From the NCBI GenBank assembly GCA_003537575.1, contig DPRS01000054.1, forward strand, positions 1 through 6,433: a stretch of 6,433 nucleotides of DNA, given 5' to 3'. Shown here piece by piece: positions 1 through 5,816 of the stretch. The position numbers were made by a program, and so were the translations under genes. The notes under the pieces were generated by a model. That model was not told the DNA's origin and did no database searches. It worked only from the letters and a program-made list of their open reading frames with translations. Numbering within the stretch: the stretch's first letter is position 1; each line of letters begins with the position of its first letter. Origin of the DNA: Oxalobacteraceae bacterium. Its GTDB lineage: Bacteria; Pseudomonadota; Gammaproteobacteria; Burkholderiales; Burkholderiaceae_D.

Positions 1-1
1 C

Positions 2-826
2 AACTTCATCCTGTCCGAGATGCGCGACAAAGGCCTGGATTTCGACACCGTGCTGAAGGAAGCGCAGCGCCTGGGCTATGCCGAGGCCGATCCGACCTTC
101 GACATCGAAGGTATCGATGCCGCCCACAAGGCCACCATCATGGCCTCGATTGCTTTCGGCATCCCGGTGCAGTTCGACAAGGCTTATGTCGAAGGCATCA
201 CCAGACTGCAGGGTATCGACATCAAGTATGCCGAGCAGCTCGGCTACCGCATTAAGCTGCTGGGCATCGCCCGCCGCACGCCGATGGGCATCGAGTTGCG
301 TGTCCACCCGACCCTGATCCCGGCCAAGCGTCTGATCGCCAACGTCGAAGGCGCCATGAATGCCGTGGTGGTGCAGGGCGATGCCGTCGGTGCCACTCTT
401 TATTACGGCAAGGGCGCCGGCGCCGAGCCGACCGCCTCGGCAGTGATCGCCGACCTGGTCGACATCACTCGCCTGGCCACCGCCGACCCGGAACACCGCG
501 TGCCGCACCTGGCGTTCCAGCCGGACGCCATGGCCGACCTGCCGATCCTGCCGATCGAGGAAGTCACCAGCAGCTACTACCTGCGCCTGAACGTCGCCGA
601 CCGCCCGGGCGTGCTGGCCGATGTCACGCGCATCCTGGCCGACGCCGGCATTTCGATCGACGCCATGCTGCAGAAGGAGCCGGCGGAAGGCGAAACCCGC
701 GCCGACATCATCCTGCTGACGCACCAGACCCAGGAGAAGAATATCCTGGCGGCGACCGCACGTATCGAAGCCTTGCAGACGGTGGCGCCGGGCATCACCC
801 GCATCCGCCTGGAAGAATTGGGCTGA
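2..826 (+). CDS. hom: Homoserine dehydrogenase, C-terminal part (5' end outside window)
   Basis: NAD(P)-dependent homoserine dehydrogenase reduces aspartate 4-semialdehyde to homoserine, the branch-point step to threonine and methionine, in the cytoplasm. The frame is open from base 2, so the in-frame ATG at 20 is internal. 274 residues are visible; the bacterial family is usually about 430 residues, so the N-terminal nucleotide-binding domain, roughly 160 residues, lies upstream. Visible residues 21-43 (62-130) fit the family signature A-x3-G-Y-A-x2-D-P-x2-D-I-x-G-x-D-x3-K. The rest of the catalytic domain follows, including a glycine-rich stretch (YYGKGAGAEPTAS). A C-terminal ACT domain starts near visible residue 190 (YYLRLNVADRPGVLADVTRI), the type that usually gives allosteric control by threonine. 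The gene stops with TGA at 824-826. thrC follows 144 bp downstream on the same strand, which fits the pathway. Confidence 0.96.
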   Translation, partial: NFILSEMRDKGLDFDTVLKEAQRLGYAEADPTFDIEGIDAAHKATIMASIAFGIPVQFDKAYVEGITRLQGIDIKYAEQLGYRIKLLGIARRTPMGIELRVHPTLIPAKRLIANVEGAMNAVVVQGDAVGATLYYGKGAGAEPTASAVIADLVDITRLATADPEHRVPHLAFQPDAMADLPILPIEEVTSSYYLRLNVADRPGVLADVTRILADAGISIDAMLQKEPAEGETRADIILLTHQTQEKNILAATARIEALQTVAPGITRIRLEELG

Positions 827-833
827 TATAAGA

Positions 834-863
834 CTGCGGGGCGTGCCGATGCGCGCCCCGCAG
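834..863 (+). terminator. GC-rich stem-loop after hom, without a U-tract
   Basis: CTGCGGGGCG (834-843) pairs perfectly with CGCCCCGCAG (854-863). The stem can extend inward through one G-U, one G-C and one C-G pair to a CGAT tetraloop at 847-850, giving about 13 bp. It starts 7 bases after the hom stop codon, where a terminator would be expected. No run of T follows, so it is not a canonical intrinsic terminator. It may be a 3'-end-protecting structure, a Rho-associated site or an attenuating element between hom and thrC. The hairpin is seen directly; the function is inferred. Confidence 0.45.
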
Positions 864-935
864 CAGCAAACAGCTGCACGGGATCCTCCCGGGGCATGGC
901 CAGCAGACGTGTCAGCTCAAGCAGGGCGACGACGT

Positions 936-941
936 TATAAT
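936..941 (+). promoter_or_regulatory. Perfect TATAAT -10 box, possible thrC promoter
   Basis: TATAAT lies 29 bases before the thrC start codon, in an AT-rich patch that stands out from the GC-rich surroundings. Transcription would begin near 947-949, leaving a leader of about 22 nt. No good TTGACA-like -35 hexamer sits at the usual 16-18 bp spacing, so promoter strength is uncertain. If real, it gives thrC its own transcription start separate from hom. Confidence 0.4.
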
Positions 942-970
942 TGGCCTAATCATCTATTTTTACTATTTCC

Positions 971-2431
971 ATGCAATACATTTCCACCCGCGGCCAGGCC
1001 CCGGCGCAAAATTTTTCGCAAATCCTGCTGGGCGGCCTGGCGCCGGATGGCGGCTTGTATCTTCCCGTCGAATATCCGCAGGTTTCCGGCGCCGAACTGG
1101 ATGCCTGGCGCAAGTTGTCGTATGCCGACCTGGCTTTCGAAATCCTGAAGAAGTTTGCCACCGACATTCCCGAGGCGGACCTGAAGGCGCTGGTGCACAG
1201 GACTTACACGCCGGCAGTCTATTGCAACGCCCGCAAGGGTGACGATGCCGCGCAGATCACGCCGCTGCACGTGCTGGAAGAAAAGGATGGCAACAAACTG
1301 GTGCTGCAGGCGCTGTCGAACGGTCCGACCCTGGCCTTCAAGGACATGGCGATGCAATTGCTGGGCAACCTGTTCGAATACGCCCTGGCGAAGCAGAACG
1401 CCGAGCTGAATATTTTCGGCGCGACTTCCGGCGACACCGGCAGCGCCGCCGAGTACGCCATGCGCGGCAAGAAAGGCATCCGCGTCTTCATGCTGTCGCC
1501 GCACAAGAAGATGAGCGCGTTCCAGACCGCGCAGATGTTCAGCCTGCAGGACCCGAACATTTTCAACATCGCCGTCGAAGGCGTGTTCGATGATTGCCAG
1601 GACATGGTCAAGGCGGTGTCGAACGACCTCGAATTCAAGAACCGCCAGAAGATCGGCACGGTCAACTCGATCAACTGGGCGCGCGTGGTGGCGCAGGTGG
1701 TGTACTACTTCCGTGGCTATCTGGCGGCGACCACCAGCAACGAGCAGAAGGTATCGTTCACTGTCCCGTCCGGCAATTTCGGCAATATCTGCGCCGGCCA
1801 CATCGCGCGCATGATGGGCCTGCCGATCGACAAACTGGTGGCGGCCACCAATGAAAACGACGTGCTCGACGAATTCTTCCGCACCGGCGTCTACCGCGTG
1901 AGGAAATCTGCCGAGACCTATCACACCTCCAGTCCCAGCATGGATATCAGCAAGGCCTCGAATTTCGAGCGCTTCGTGTTCGACCTGCTGGGCCGCGACA
2001 GCGCGCGCCTGGCGGCGCTGTTCAGGAAGGTCGAGACCGAAGGCGGCTTTGATTTGTCCGGCAAGCCGGGCAGCGACGGCGATGAATTCAGGAAGGTGGC
2101 GCAGTACGGCTTCCTGTCCGGGAAATCGACGCATGCCGACCGCGTCGACACCATCCGCGACGTGCATGCCAAATACGGTGTGACCATCGATACCCATACC
2201 GCCGATGGCGTGAAAGTCGCGCGCGAGCATCTGACTCCGGGCGTGACCATGATCGTGCTGGAAACGGCCTTGCCGGCCAAGTTCAACGAAACCATCCGCG
2301 AAGCGCTGGGACGCGACGCTGAACGTCCGGCCGGCTTCGGGAATATCGAGGCGCTGCCGCAGCGCTTCCATGTCATGAAGGCCGACGTGGCGCAGGTCAA
2401 GCAATACATCGCCGGGCATACCGGCCTGTAA
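971..2431 (+). CDS. thrC: Threonine synthase
   Basis: Pyridoxal-phosphate enzyme that converts O-phosphohomoserine to threonine and phosphate, the last step of threonine biosynthesis; cytoplasmic. The protein has 486 residues, in line with the longer proteobacterial threonine synthases. The N-terminal domain carries the family opening ISTRG and GGLAPDGGLYLP (residues 21-32). The cofactor lysine is K124 in GPTLAFKDMAMQ. Phosphate and cofactor contacts are seen in GATSGDTGSAA (150-160) and PSGNFGN (266-272). The ATG at 971 is chosen because MQYISTRG is the usual family N-terminus. No Shine-Dalgarno sequence precedes it; the leader is pyrimidine- and AT-rich. It stops with TAA at 2429-2431, and moeA starts 27 bp later. 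Homoserine kinase is not adjacent in this window. Confidence 0.98.
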   Translation: MQYISTRGQAPAQNFSQILLGGLAPDGGLYLPVEYPQVSGAELDAWRKLSYADLAFEILKKFATDIPEADLKALVHRTYTPAVYCNARKGDDAAQITPLHVLEEKDGNKLVLQALSNGPTLAFKDMAMQLLGNLFEYALAKQNAELNIFGATSGDTGSAAEYAMRGKKGIRVFMLSPHKKMSAFQTAQMFSLQDPNIFNIAVEGVFDDCQDMVKAVSNDLEFKNRQKIGTVNSINWARVVAQVVYYFRGYLAATTSNEQKVSFTVPSGNFGNICAGHIARMMGLPIDKLVAATNENDVLDEFFRTGVYRVRKSAETYHTSSPSMDISKASNFERFVFDLLGRDSARLAALFRKVETEGGFDLSGKPGSDGDEFRKVAQYGFLSGKSTHADRVDTIRDVHAKYGVTIDTHTADGVKVAREHLTPGVTMIVLETALPAKFNETIREALGRDAERPAGFGNIEALPQRFHVMKADVAQVKQYIAGHTGL

Positions 2432-2458
2432 AGCCCAAACGCTGCCGGAGAGGCGAAG

Positions 2459-3691
2459 ATGCAAAAGAAACCGATGCTGAGCGTAGCCGAAGCGCTGGAC
2501 TTCATGCTCGACGCCGCCCGGCCCGTGGCTGCGGCCGAAACCGTGCCGACCCTGCAGGCGAATGGCCGCGTTCTGGCCGTGGCGCAGGCTTCTGGTCTGG
2601 ACGTGCCGCCGATGGACAATAGCCAGATGGATGGCTACGTGGTGCGCGCAGCGGACTGCGCCGGCGCTGCTGCGGATGCCGGCGTGCATCTGAAGGTAAC
2701 GCAACGCATTCCCGCAGGCCATGTCGGCCAGCCCCTGCAACCCGGCACGGCCGCGCGCATCTTCACCGGCGCCATGATTCCCGCGGGCGCCGATGCGGTC
2801 GTTATGCAGGAAATGTGCGAGCCGGAACAGCGGGCCGACGGCGACTGGATCGGCATCCGCCATGCGCCGACAGCCGGCGAGTGGGTACGCCGTCGCGGCG
2901 AAGATATCCGCGCCGGCAGCGTCATCCTCGCCGCCGGCACGCGCCTGCGCGCGCAGGAACTCGGACTGGCGGCCTCGGTCGGGCTGGCCCACCTGCCGGT
3001 CCTGCGGCGCCTGCGGGTGGCAGTGTTTTTCACCGGCGACGAATTGGCGATGCCGGGCGAAGCCCTGAAGCCCGGCGCCATCTACAATTCCAACCGTTTC
3101 ATCCTGCGCGGCCTATTGGAAAACCTCGGTTGCGACGTCACCGATTACGGCATCGTGCCGGATTCGCTGCAAGCCACGCGCGATACCCTGCGCCAGGCTG
3201 CCGCCGCGCATGACCTGATCATCACCTCCGGCGGCGTCTCGGTAGGCGAGGAAGACCACGTCAAGCCGGCGGTGGAGGCGGAAGGGCGGTTGAACATGTG
3301 GCAGATCGCCATGAAGCCCGGCAAGCCGCTGGCTTTCGGCGAAGTTGAGTCCGCATTTTTCCTTGGCTTGCCGGGTAACCCGGTGTCGAGTTTCATCACC
3401 TTCCTGCTGTTCGTGCGGCCCTTCATCCTGCGCCTGCAGGGAGCGGCCGACGTCGCGCCCCAGGCGTACGCCATGCGCGCCGATTTCGCCTGGCCCAAGG
3501 CCGACCGCCGCAACGAATTCCTGCGCGTAAAGCGCAATGCGGGCGGCGGCCTGGACCTGTATCCGAACCAGGGGTCGGCCGTGCTGACTTCCACCGTATG
3601 GGGCGATGGCCTGGTGGACAATCCGCCGGGACAAACCATTGTCGCGGGGGATACGGTGCGTTTCATTCCGTTTACCGACTTGCTGTATTAA
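2459..3691 (+). CDS. moeA: Molybdopterin molybdenumtransferase MoeA
   Basis: MoeA inserts molybdate into adenylylated molybdopterin, the last general step in making the molybdenum cofactor; cytoplasmic. Its 410 residues match the family (E. coli about 411). In order: an N-terminal linker and domain II with PPMDNSQMDGY (50-60) and FTGAMIPAGADAV (102-114); the MoCF-biosynthesis domain from about residue 185 with TGDEL (192-196), SGGVSVGEEDHVK (257-269), MKPGKP (285-290) and LPGNPVS (304-310); then a beta-barrel C-terminal domain. E195 and D266 sit where the E. coli residues E188 and D259, known to be important, would align. The start is set by GGAGAGG at 2447-2453, 5 bases before ATG. moaD begins 9 bp after the stop, so these genes probably form one transcript. 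A duplicate MoeA elsewhere in the genome cannot be excluded. Confidence 0.97.
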   Translation: MQKKPMLSVAEALDFMLDAARPVAAAETVPTLQANGRVLAVAQASGLDVPPMDNSQMDGYVVRAADCAGAAADAGVHLKVTQRIPAGHVGQPLQPGTAARIFTGAMIPAGADAVVMQEMCEPEQRADGDWIGIRHAPTAGEWVRRRGEDIRAGSVILAAGTRLRAQELGLAASVGLAHLPVLRRLRVAVFFTGDELAMPGEALKPGAIYNSNRFILRGLLENLGCDVTDYGIVPDSLQATRDTLRQAAAAHDLIITSGGVSVGEEDHVKPAVEAEGRLNMWQIAMKPGKPLAFGEVESAFFLGLPGNPVSSFITFLLFVRPFILRLQGAADVAPQAYAMRADFAWPKADRRNEFLRVKRNAGGGLDLYPNQGSAVLTSTVWGDGLVDNPPGQTIVAGDTVRFIPFTDLLY

Positions 3692-3700
3692 ACTGGCCTC

Positions 3701-3958
3701 ATGAATATCCAGCTCCGCTTTTTTGCCAGCGTGCGCGAAGCCCTCGGCACCGCGCAGGAAGACATCAATGTGCCCGAACATGTCCGCACCGTCGGCGATG
3801 TGCGCGATTTCCTGCGCCAGCGCGGCGGCGCCTGGGCCGAAGTCCTGGCCGAGGGCAGGGCGCTGCGCATGGCCTGCAACCACCAGATGACCGAGCCGGC
3901 CACGTCCCTTTCGGAAGGTTGCGAGGTGGCGTTCTTCCCGCCGGTGACGGGAGGCTAG
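3701..3958 (+). CDS. moaD: Molybdopterin synthase small subunit, sulfur carrier MoaD
   Basis: Ubiquitin-fold sulfur carrier. Its C-terminal glycine is adenylylated by MoeB and thiocarboxylated, then donates sulfur to precursor Z (cPMP) inside the MoaD-MoaE complex. The protein is 85 residues, the normal length, and ends in the essential diglycine (PPVTGG). The N-terminus (MNIQLRFFASVREALG) is typical of the family. The ATG lies 9 bases after the moeA stop with no strong Shine-Dalgarno sequence, so translation may depend on ribosomes finishing moeA. Only 2 bases separate its TAG from the moaE ATG. The diglycine codons also form the ribosome binding site of moaE. Confidence 0.95.
   Translation: MNIQLRFFASVREALGTAQEDINVPEHVRTVGDVRDFLRQRGGAWAEVLAEGRALRMACNHQMTEPATSLSEGCEVAFFPPVTGG
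3949..3954 (+). promoter_or_regulatory. moaE ribosome binding site inside moaD diglycine codons
   Basis: GGGAGG is a strong Shine-Dalgarno match 6 bases before the moaE ATG (3961). Five of its six bases belong to the GGA and GGC codons for the C-terminal Gly-Gly of MoaD (3950-3955). It fixes the moaE start and means the essential MoaD tail and moaE initiation share the same bases. Confidence 0.85.
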
Positions 3959-3960
3959 CC

Positions 3961-4479
3961 ATGCCGATTCGCATCCAGACAGAAGATTTCGACCTGGGCG
4001 CGGAAGTCGCGCGCCTGCGCGCCGGTCAATCTCAAGTAGGCGCGGTGGTGGCCTTCGTCGGTACCGTGCGCGACATGAACGAAGGCGCCAGCGTCGCCGA
4101 AATGGAGCTGGAGCATTACCCCGGCATGACCGAAAAATCGCTGCAAGCCATCCTTGATCAGGCCCGTTCTCGCTGGGATATCATCGATGCGCTGGTGATC
4201 CACCGTGTCGGTCCCCTCAAGCCGCTGGACCAGATCGTGCTGGCGGCGGTGACGTCGAAGCACCGCGGCGAAGCTTTCGCCGCCTGCGAATTCATCATGG
4301 ATTACCTCAAGACCCAGGCGCCGTTCTGGAAAAAGGAACAGACTCCGCAAGGGGCGCGCTGGGTCGATGCGCGCGTGGCCGATGACGAGGCGCTGGCCAA
4401 GTGGGGGCCATTATCGGACCAGCCCGGCCAATCCGGTCCGGACGATGGCGTCGCATTGCCTCCGGGTGGGCGGCAATGA
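3961..4479 (+). CDS. moaE: Molybdopterin synthase catalytic subunit MoaE, with extended C-terminus
   Basis: Large subunit of molybdopterin synthase. It binds cPMP and accepts sulfur from the MoaD thiocarboxylate to make the dithiolene of molybdopterin. The protein has 172 residues. Motifs: FVGTVRD (32-38, R37), HYPGM (52-56), HRVGPL (81-86), SKHRGEAF (99-106, H101 and R102), then K117 in DYLK and K124 in PFWKKE. The 7-residue spacing of these lysines matches the catalytic K119 and K126 of E. coli MoaE. The usual family end is near W148 (DDEALAKW). Here about 24 further residues follow, rich in Gly, Pro, Asp and Gln, and run into the start of crcB. The reading frame is open far upstream, but ATG 3961 with GGGAGG is the clear start. 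Its TGA overlaps the crcB ATG (ATGA). Confidence 0.95.
   Translation: MPIRIQTEDFDLGAEVARLRAGQSQVGAVVAFVGTVRDMNEGASVAEMELEHYPGMTEKSLQAILDQARSRWDIIDALVIHRVGPLKPLDQIVLAAVTSKHRGEAFAACEFIMDYLKTQAPFWKKEQTPQGARWVDARVADDEALAKWGPLSDQPGQSGPDDGVALPPGGRQ
4454..4478 (+). promoter_or_regulatory. Hairpin sequestering the crcB start codon
   Basis: CATTGCC (4454-4460) is perfectly complementary to GGCAATG (4472-4478), whose last three bases are the crcB ATG. The loop holds GGGTGGG (4464-4470), the likely ribosome binding site, and two more C-G pairs (4462-4463 with 4469-4470) could form inside the loop. Folded, this would hide the start codon. Ribosomes translating moaE to its TGA (4477-4479) would melt it, which is the classic arrangement for translational coupling. 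The pairing is seen directly; the regulatory role is inferred. Confidence 0.5.
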
Positions 4480-4856
4480 GCCTGGGCTGGCTTGCGGTCG
4501 GCCTTGGTGCCGCGCTCGGTGCCTGGTTGCGCTGGGGGCTGGCGCTTGTCATGCACGGCTGGCACAACCAGTTGCCGCTGGGGACGGTGGCAGTCAATCT
4601 CGGCGGCGGTTACCTGATCGGCATCGCGCTGGCCTTTTTCCAGAATCACCCGACCTTGCCGCCCGAGTGGCGCCTGTTTGCCATCACCGGATTCCTCGGC
4701 GGCCTGACGACTTTCTCGACCTTTTCAGCGGAATCGATGACGCTGCTGCAGAACGGCGATTACCTGTGGGTGCTGACACATGCGCTGTTGCACGTGCTGG
4801 GCGCGCTGCTTCTGTGTATTGCCGGTTATGCCAGCTTCAGGGCGCTCATGGCCTGA
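4476..4856 (+). CDS. crcB: Fluoride ion channel CrcB/FluC
   Basis: Small inner-membrane fluoride channel of the Fluc family, working as a dual-topology dimer that lets toxic cytoplasmic fluoride out. Its 126 residues are typical. Four hydrophobic segments are visible at about 4-27, 34-56, 66-90 (broken) and 98-122. Family motifs: GAALGAWLRWG (11-21, with R19), GTVAVN (36-41, pore-lining N41) and TGFLGGLTTFSTF (71-83), which holds the sodium-binding break and the phenylalanines F80 and F83 that line the fluoride path. The ATG at 4476 overlaps the moaE stop; GGGTGGG at 4464-4470 is its likely ribosome binding site. An in-frame GTG at 4401 would add 25 polar residues unlike the family, so I reject it. 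No fluoride riboswitch precedes it. Membership of the moa transcript suggests constitutive, coupled expression. Confidence 0.95.
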   Translation: MSLGWLAVGLGAALGAWLRWGLALVMHGWHNQLPLGTVAVNLGGGYLIGIALAFFQNHPTLPPEWRLFAITGFLGGLTTFSTFSAESMTLLQNGDYLWVLTHALLHVLGALLLCIAGYASFRALMA

Positions 4857-5054
4857 ATCGCTTTTCCACATGGGCCGGCCTGTCAAAGCCTTGTCCGTGA
4901 TCATGAAAAGGCCGCTGTCGCGCGCTTTCTGATTGCGCTCCCTTGCCGATTGCCATTGCCGTCATGCCGGCATGGAAGGCTTGGGAGTGGCCAGTGAACC
5001 CGCCCTCGCCTTGCCAATCCAATAGTCTGTTCCAACCCTGCATGGAGCAAGACC
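4857..5054. other. Intergenic region between crcB and the dps-like gene
   Basis: These 198 bp hold no convincing gene: the short open frames here lack ribosome binding sites and recognisable protein. The gap is long enough for an independent dps promoter, but I find no clear -35/-10 pair and no OxyR-like site. TTGCCA at 5011 is a possible -35 with no matching -10. GGAG at 5044-5047, 7 bases before ATG 5055, is the dps ribosome binding site. No intrinsic terminator for the moa-crcB transcript was found. Confidence 0.6.
4963..4974. repeat. 12-bp perfect palindrome CATGCCGGCATG
   Basis: CATGCCGGCATG reads the same on both strands and lies 81 bp upstream of the dps-like start codon. It could be a dimeric regulator site, but it does not match an operator I know, and GC-rich palindromes of this length also arise by chance. 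Confidence 0.3.
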
Positions 5055-5600
5055 ATGAAAAGAACCGATGAGGCTGTCCAGCATGCCGAACGCAAGCAGC
5101 GGGCCGCGCTGAATACTCCCACCGATCTGGATGCCGAAGCGACGCGCAATATTGCGGCAGCGCTGAACGCCATCCTGGCGGATGTCTATGCCTTGTATCT
5201 GAAGACCAAGAACTTCCACTGGCATATGAGCGGGCCGCATTTTCGCGACTACCACATGCTGCTGGACGAGCAGGGCGCGCAATTGTTCGCCATGACCGAT
5301 CCGATTGCCGAACGCATTCGCAAGCTCGGCGAGCCGACGCTCAAATCCATCGGCCATATCGCCCGCATGCAACGCATTCTCGATAACGACGCCGACTATG
5401 TGGAACCGGGCGGCATGCTGGCCGAGCTGGCCGAAGACAACCGCACGCTGGCGGCCCGCCTGCGCGAAGCGCACGGCGTCTGCGACGAAAGCCGGGACAT
5501 TGCCTCCGCCAGCCTGATCGAAACCTGGATAGATGAATCCGAGGAACGCACCTGGTTCCTGTTCGAATCCAGCCGGCGGCTGGATTCGACTGGGCACTAG
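5055..5600 (+). CDS. dps: Dps-family ferritin-like DNA starvation/stationary phase protection protein
   Basis: Dps proteins form hollow dodecamers that oxidise Fe(II), usually with hydrogen peroxide, store the ferric mineral and so shield DNA from Fenton damage; some also bind DNA. The 181-residue protein has the inter-subunit ferroxidase ligands in correct spacing: H55 (NFHWHMSG), H67 (FRDYHMLLDEQ), D82 and E86 (TDPIAERIRKLGEP). These align by spacing with E. coli H51, H63, D78 and E82. The roughly 30-residue N-terminal tail before the first helix carries K2, R3, K14, R16 and acidic residues, so DNA binding is possible but unproven. The start is supported by GGAG at 5044-5047. The gene stands alone between 198-bp and 216-bp gaps, so it is probably transcribed separately. 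The symbol is by family; the exact orthologue is uncertain. Confidence 0.93.
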   Translation: MKRTDEAVQHAERKQRAALNTPTDLDAEATRNIAAALNAILADVYALYLKTKNFHWHMSGPHFRDYHMLLDEQGAQLFAMTDPIAERIRKLGEPTLKSIGHIARMQRILDNDADYVEPGGMLAELAEDNRTLAARLREAHGVCDESRDIASASLIETWIDESEERTWFLFESSRRLDSTGH

Positions 5601-5755
5601 GAAATTATTTAGCTTGCTTGTTTCCACGTGAGCGTAGTGGGCGGGGCGAGAAGGATAGATATTTCTCACAGCTAAGATCGCAACAAGACCGCTAGTACTG
5701 GGGCCAGCACAAGCACCGGCATGTCGGCCATGGATGCTTTTATAACAATCCCCTG

Positions 5756-5783
5756 CTTGAAAAGCGGTTTTCGATCCCCACTT
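5756..5783 (+). promoter_or_regulatory. Sigma-32 (RpoH) heat-shock promoter of clpB
   Basis: CTTGAAA (5756-5762) is the sigma-32 -35 consensus. A 13-bp spacer leads to CCCCACTT (5776-5783), matching 7 of 8 positions of the -10 consensus CCCCATnT. Transcription would start near 5790, giving a leader of about 27 nt to the clpB ATG at 5817. ClpB is a classic RpoH-regulon member, which strongly supports the call. The rest of the gap (5601-5755) shows no gene and no clear terminator for dps. Confidence 0.85.
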
Positions 5784-5816
5784 ACCAGGCAACGAATGAT
5801 TTCTGGAGTGTAAACG

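Noticed and set aside
843..1148. 101-codon plus-strand frame between hom and thrC, considered as a threonine leader peptide
   Set aside because: It is not rich in Thr or Ile codons, does not end before thrC, overlaps thrC by about 180 bp in another frame and has no ribosome binding site.
950..2992. 680-codon open frame on the minus strand, antisense to thrC and much of moeA
   Set aside because: It is a shadow. thrC and moeA lie in the same frame and have strong GC third-position bias, so the complementary frame stays open. The product is low-complexity, rich in His, Arg, Gly and Ala, and resembles no family I recognise; both sense genes are unmistakable.
3598..3960. Longer MoaE from an upstream in-frame start
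   Set aside because: The extension would overlap all of moaD and give an Arg/Pro/Ala-rich sequence unlike MoaE; ATG 3961 has a strong ribosome binding site and the correct family N-terminus.
4401..4475. Upstream GTG start for crcB, adding 25 residues
   Set aside because: The extension is polar and Arg-rich, unlike CrcB N-termini, and the ATG at 4476 gives the normal length with a ribosome binding site and the stop/start overlap.
4405..4475. Fluoride riboswitch before crcB
   Set aside because: A GATGG occurs at 4443-4447, but the surrounding pairing and downstream elements of the crcB riboswitch consensus are absent, and the region is coding sequence of moaE.
4846..5043. 65-codon minus-strand frame in the crcB-dps gap
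   Set aside because: No ribosome binding site, promoter or recognisable protein; its length is expected by chance at this GC content.
5601..5755. Terminator after dps or a small RNA in the dps-clpB gap
   Set aside because: Only weak inverted repeats of 4-6 bp with long loops (for example GAGAA/TTCTC) and no hairpin followed by a T-run; not enough to support a feature.
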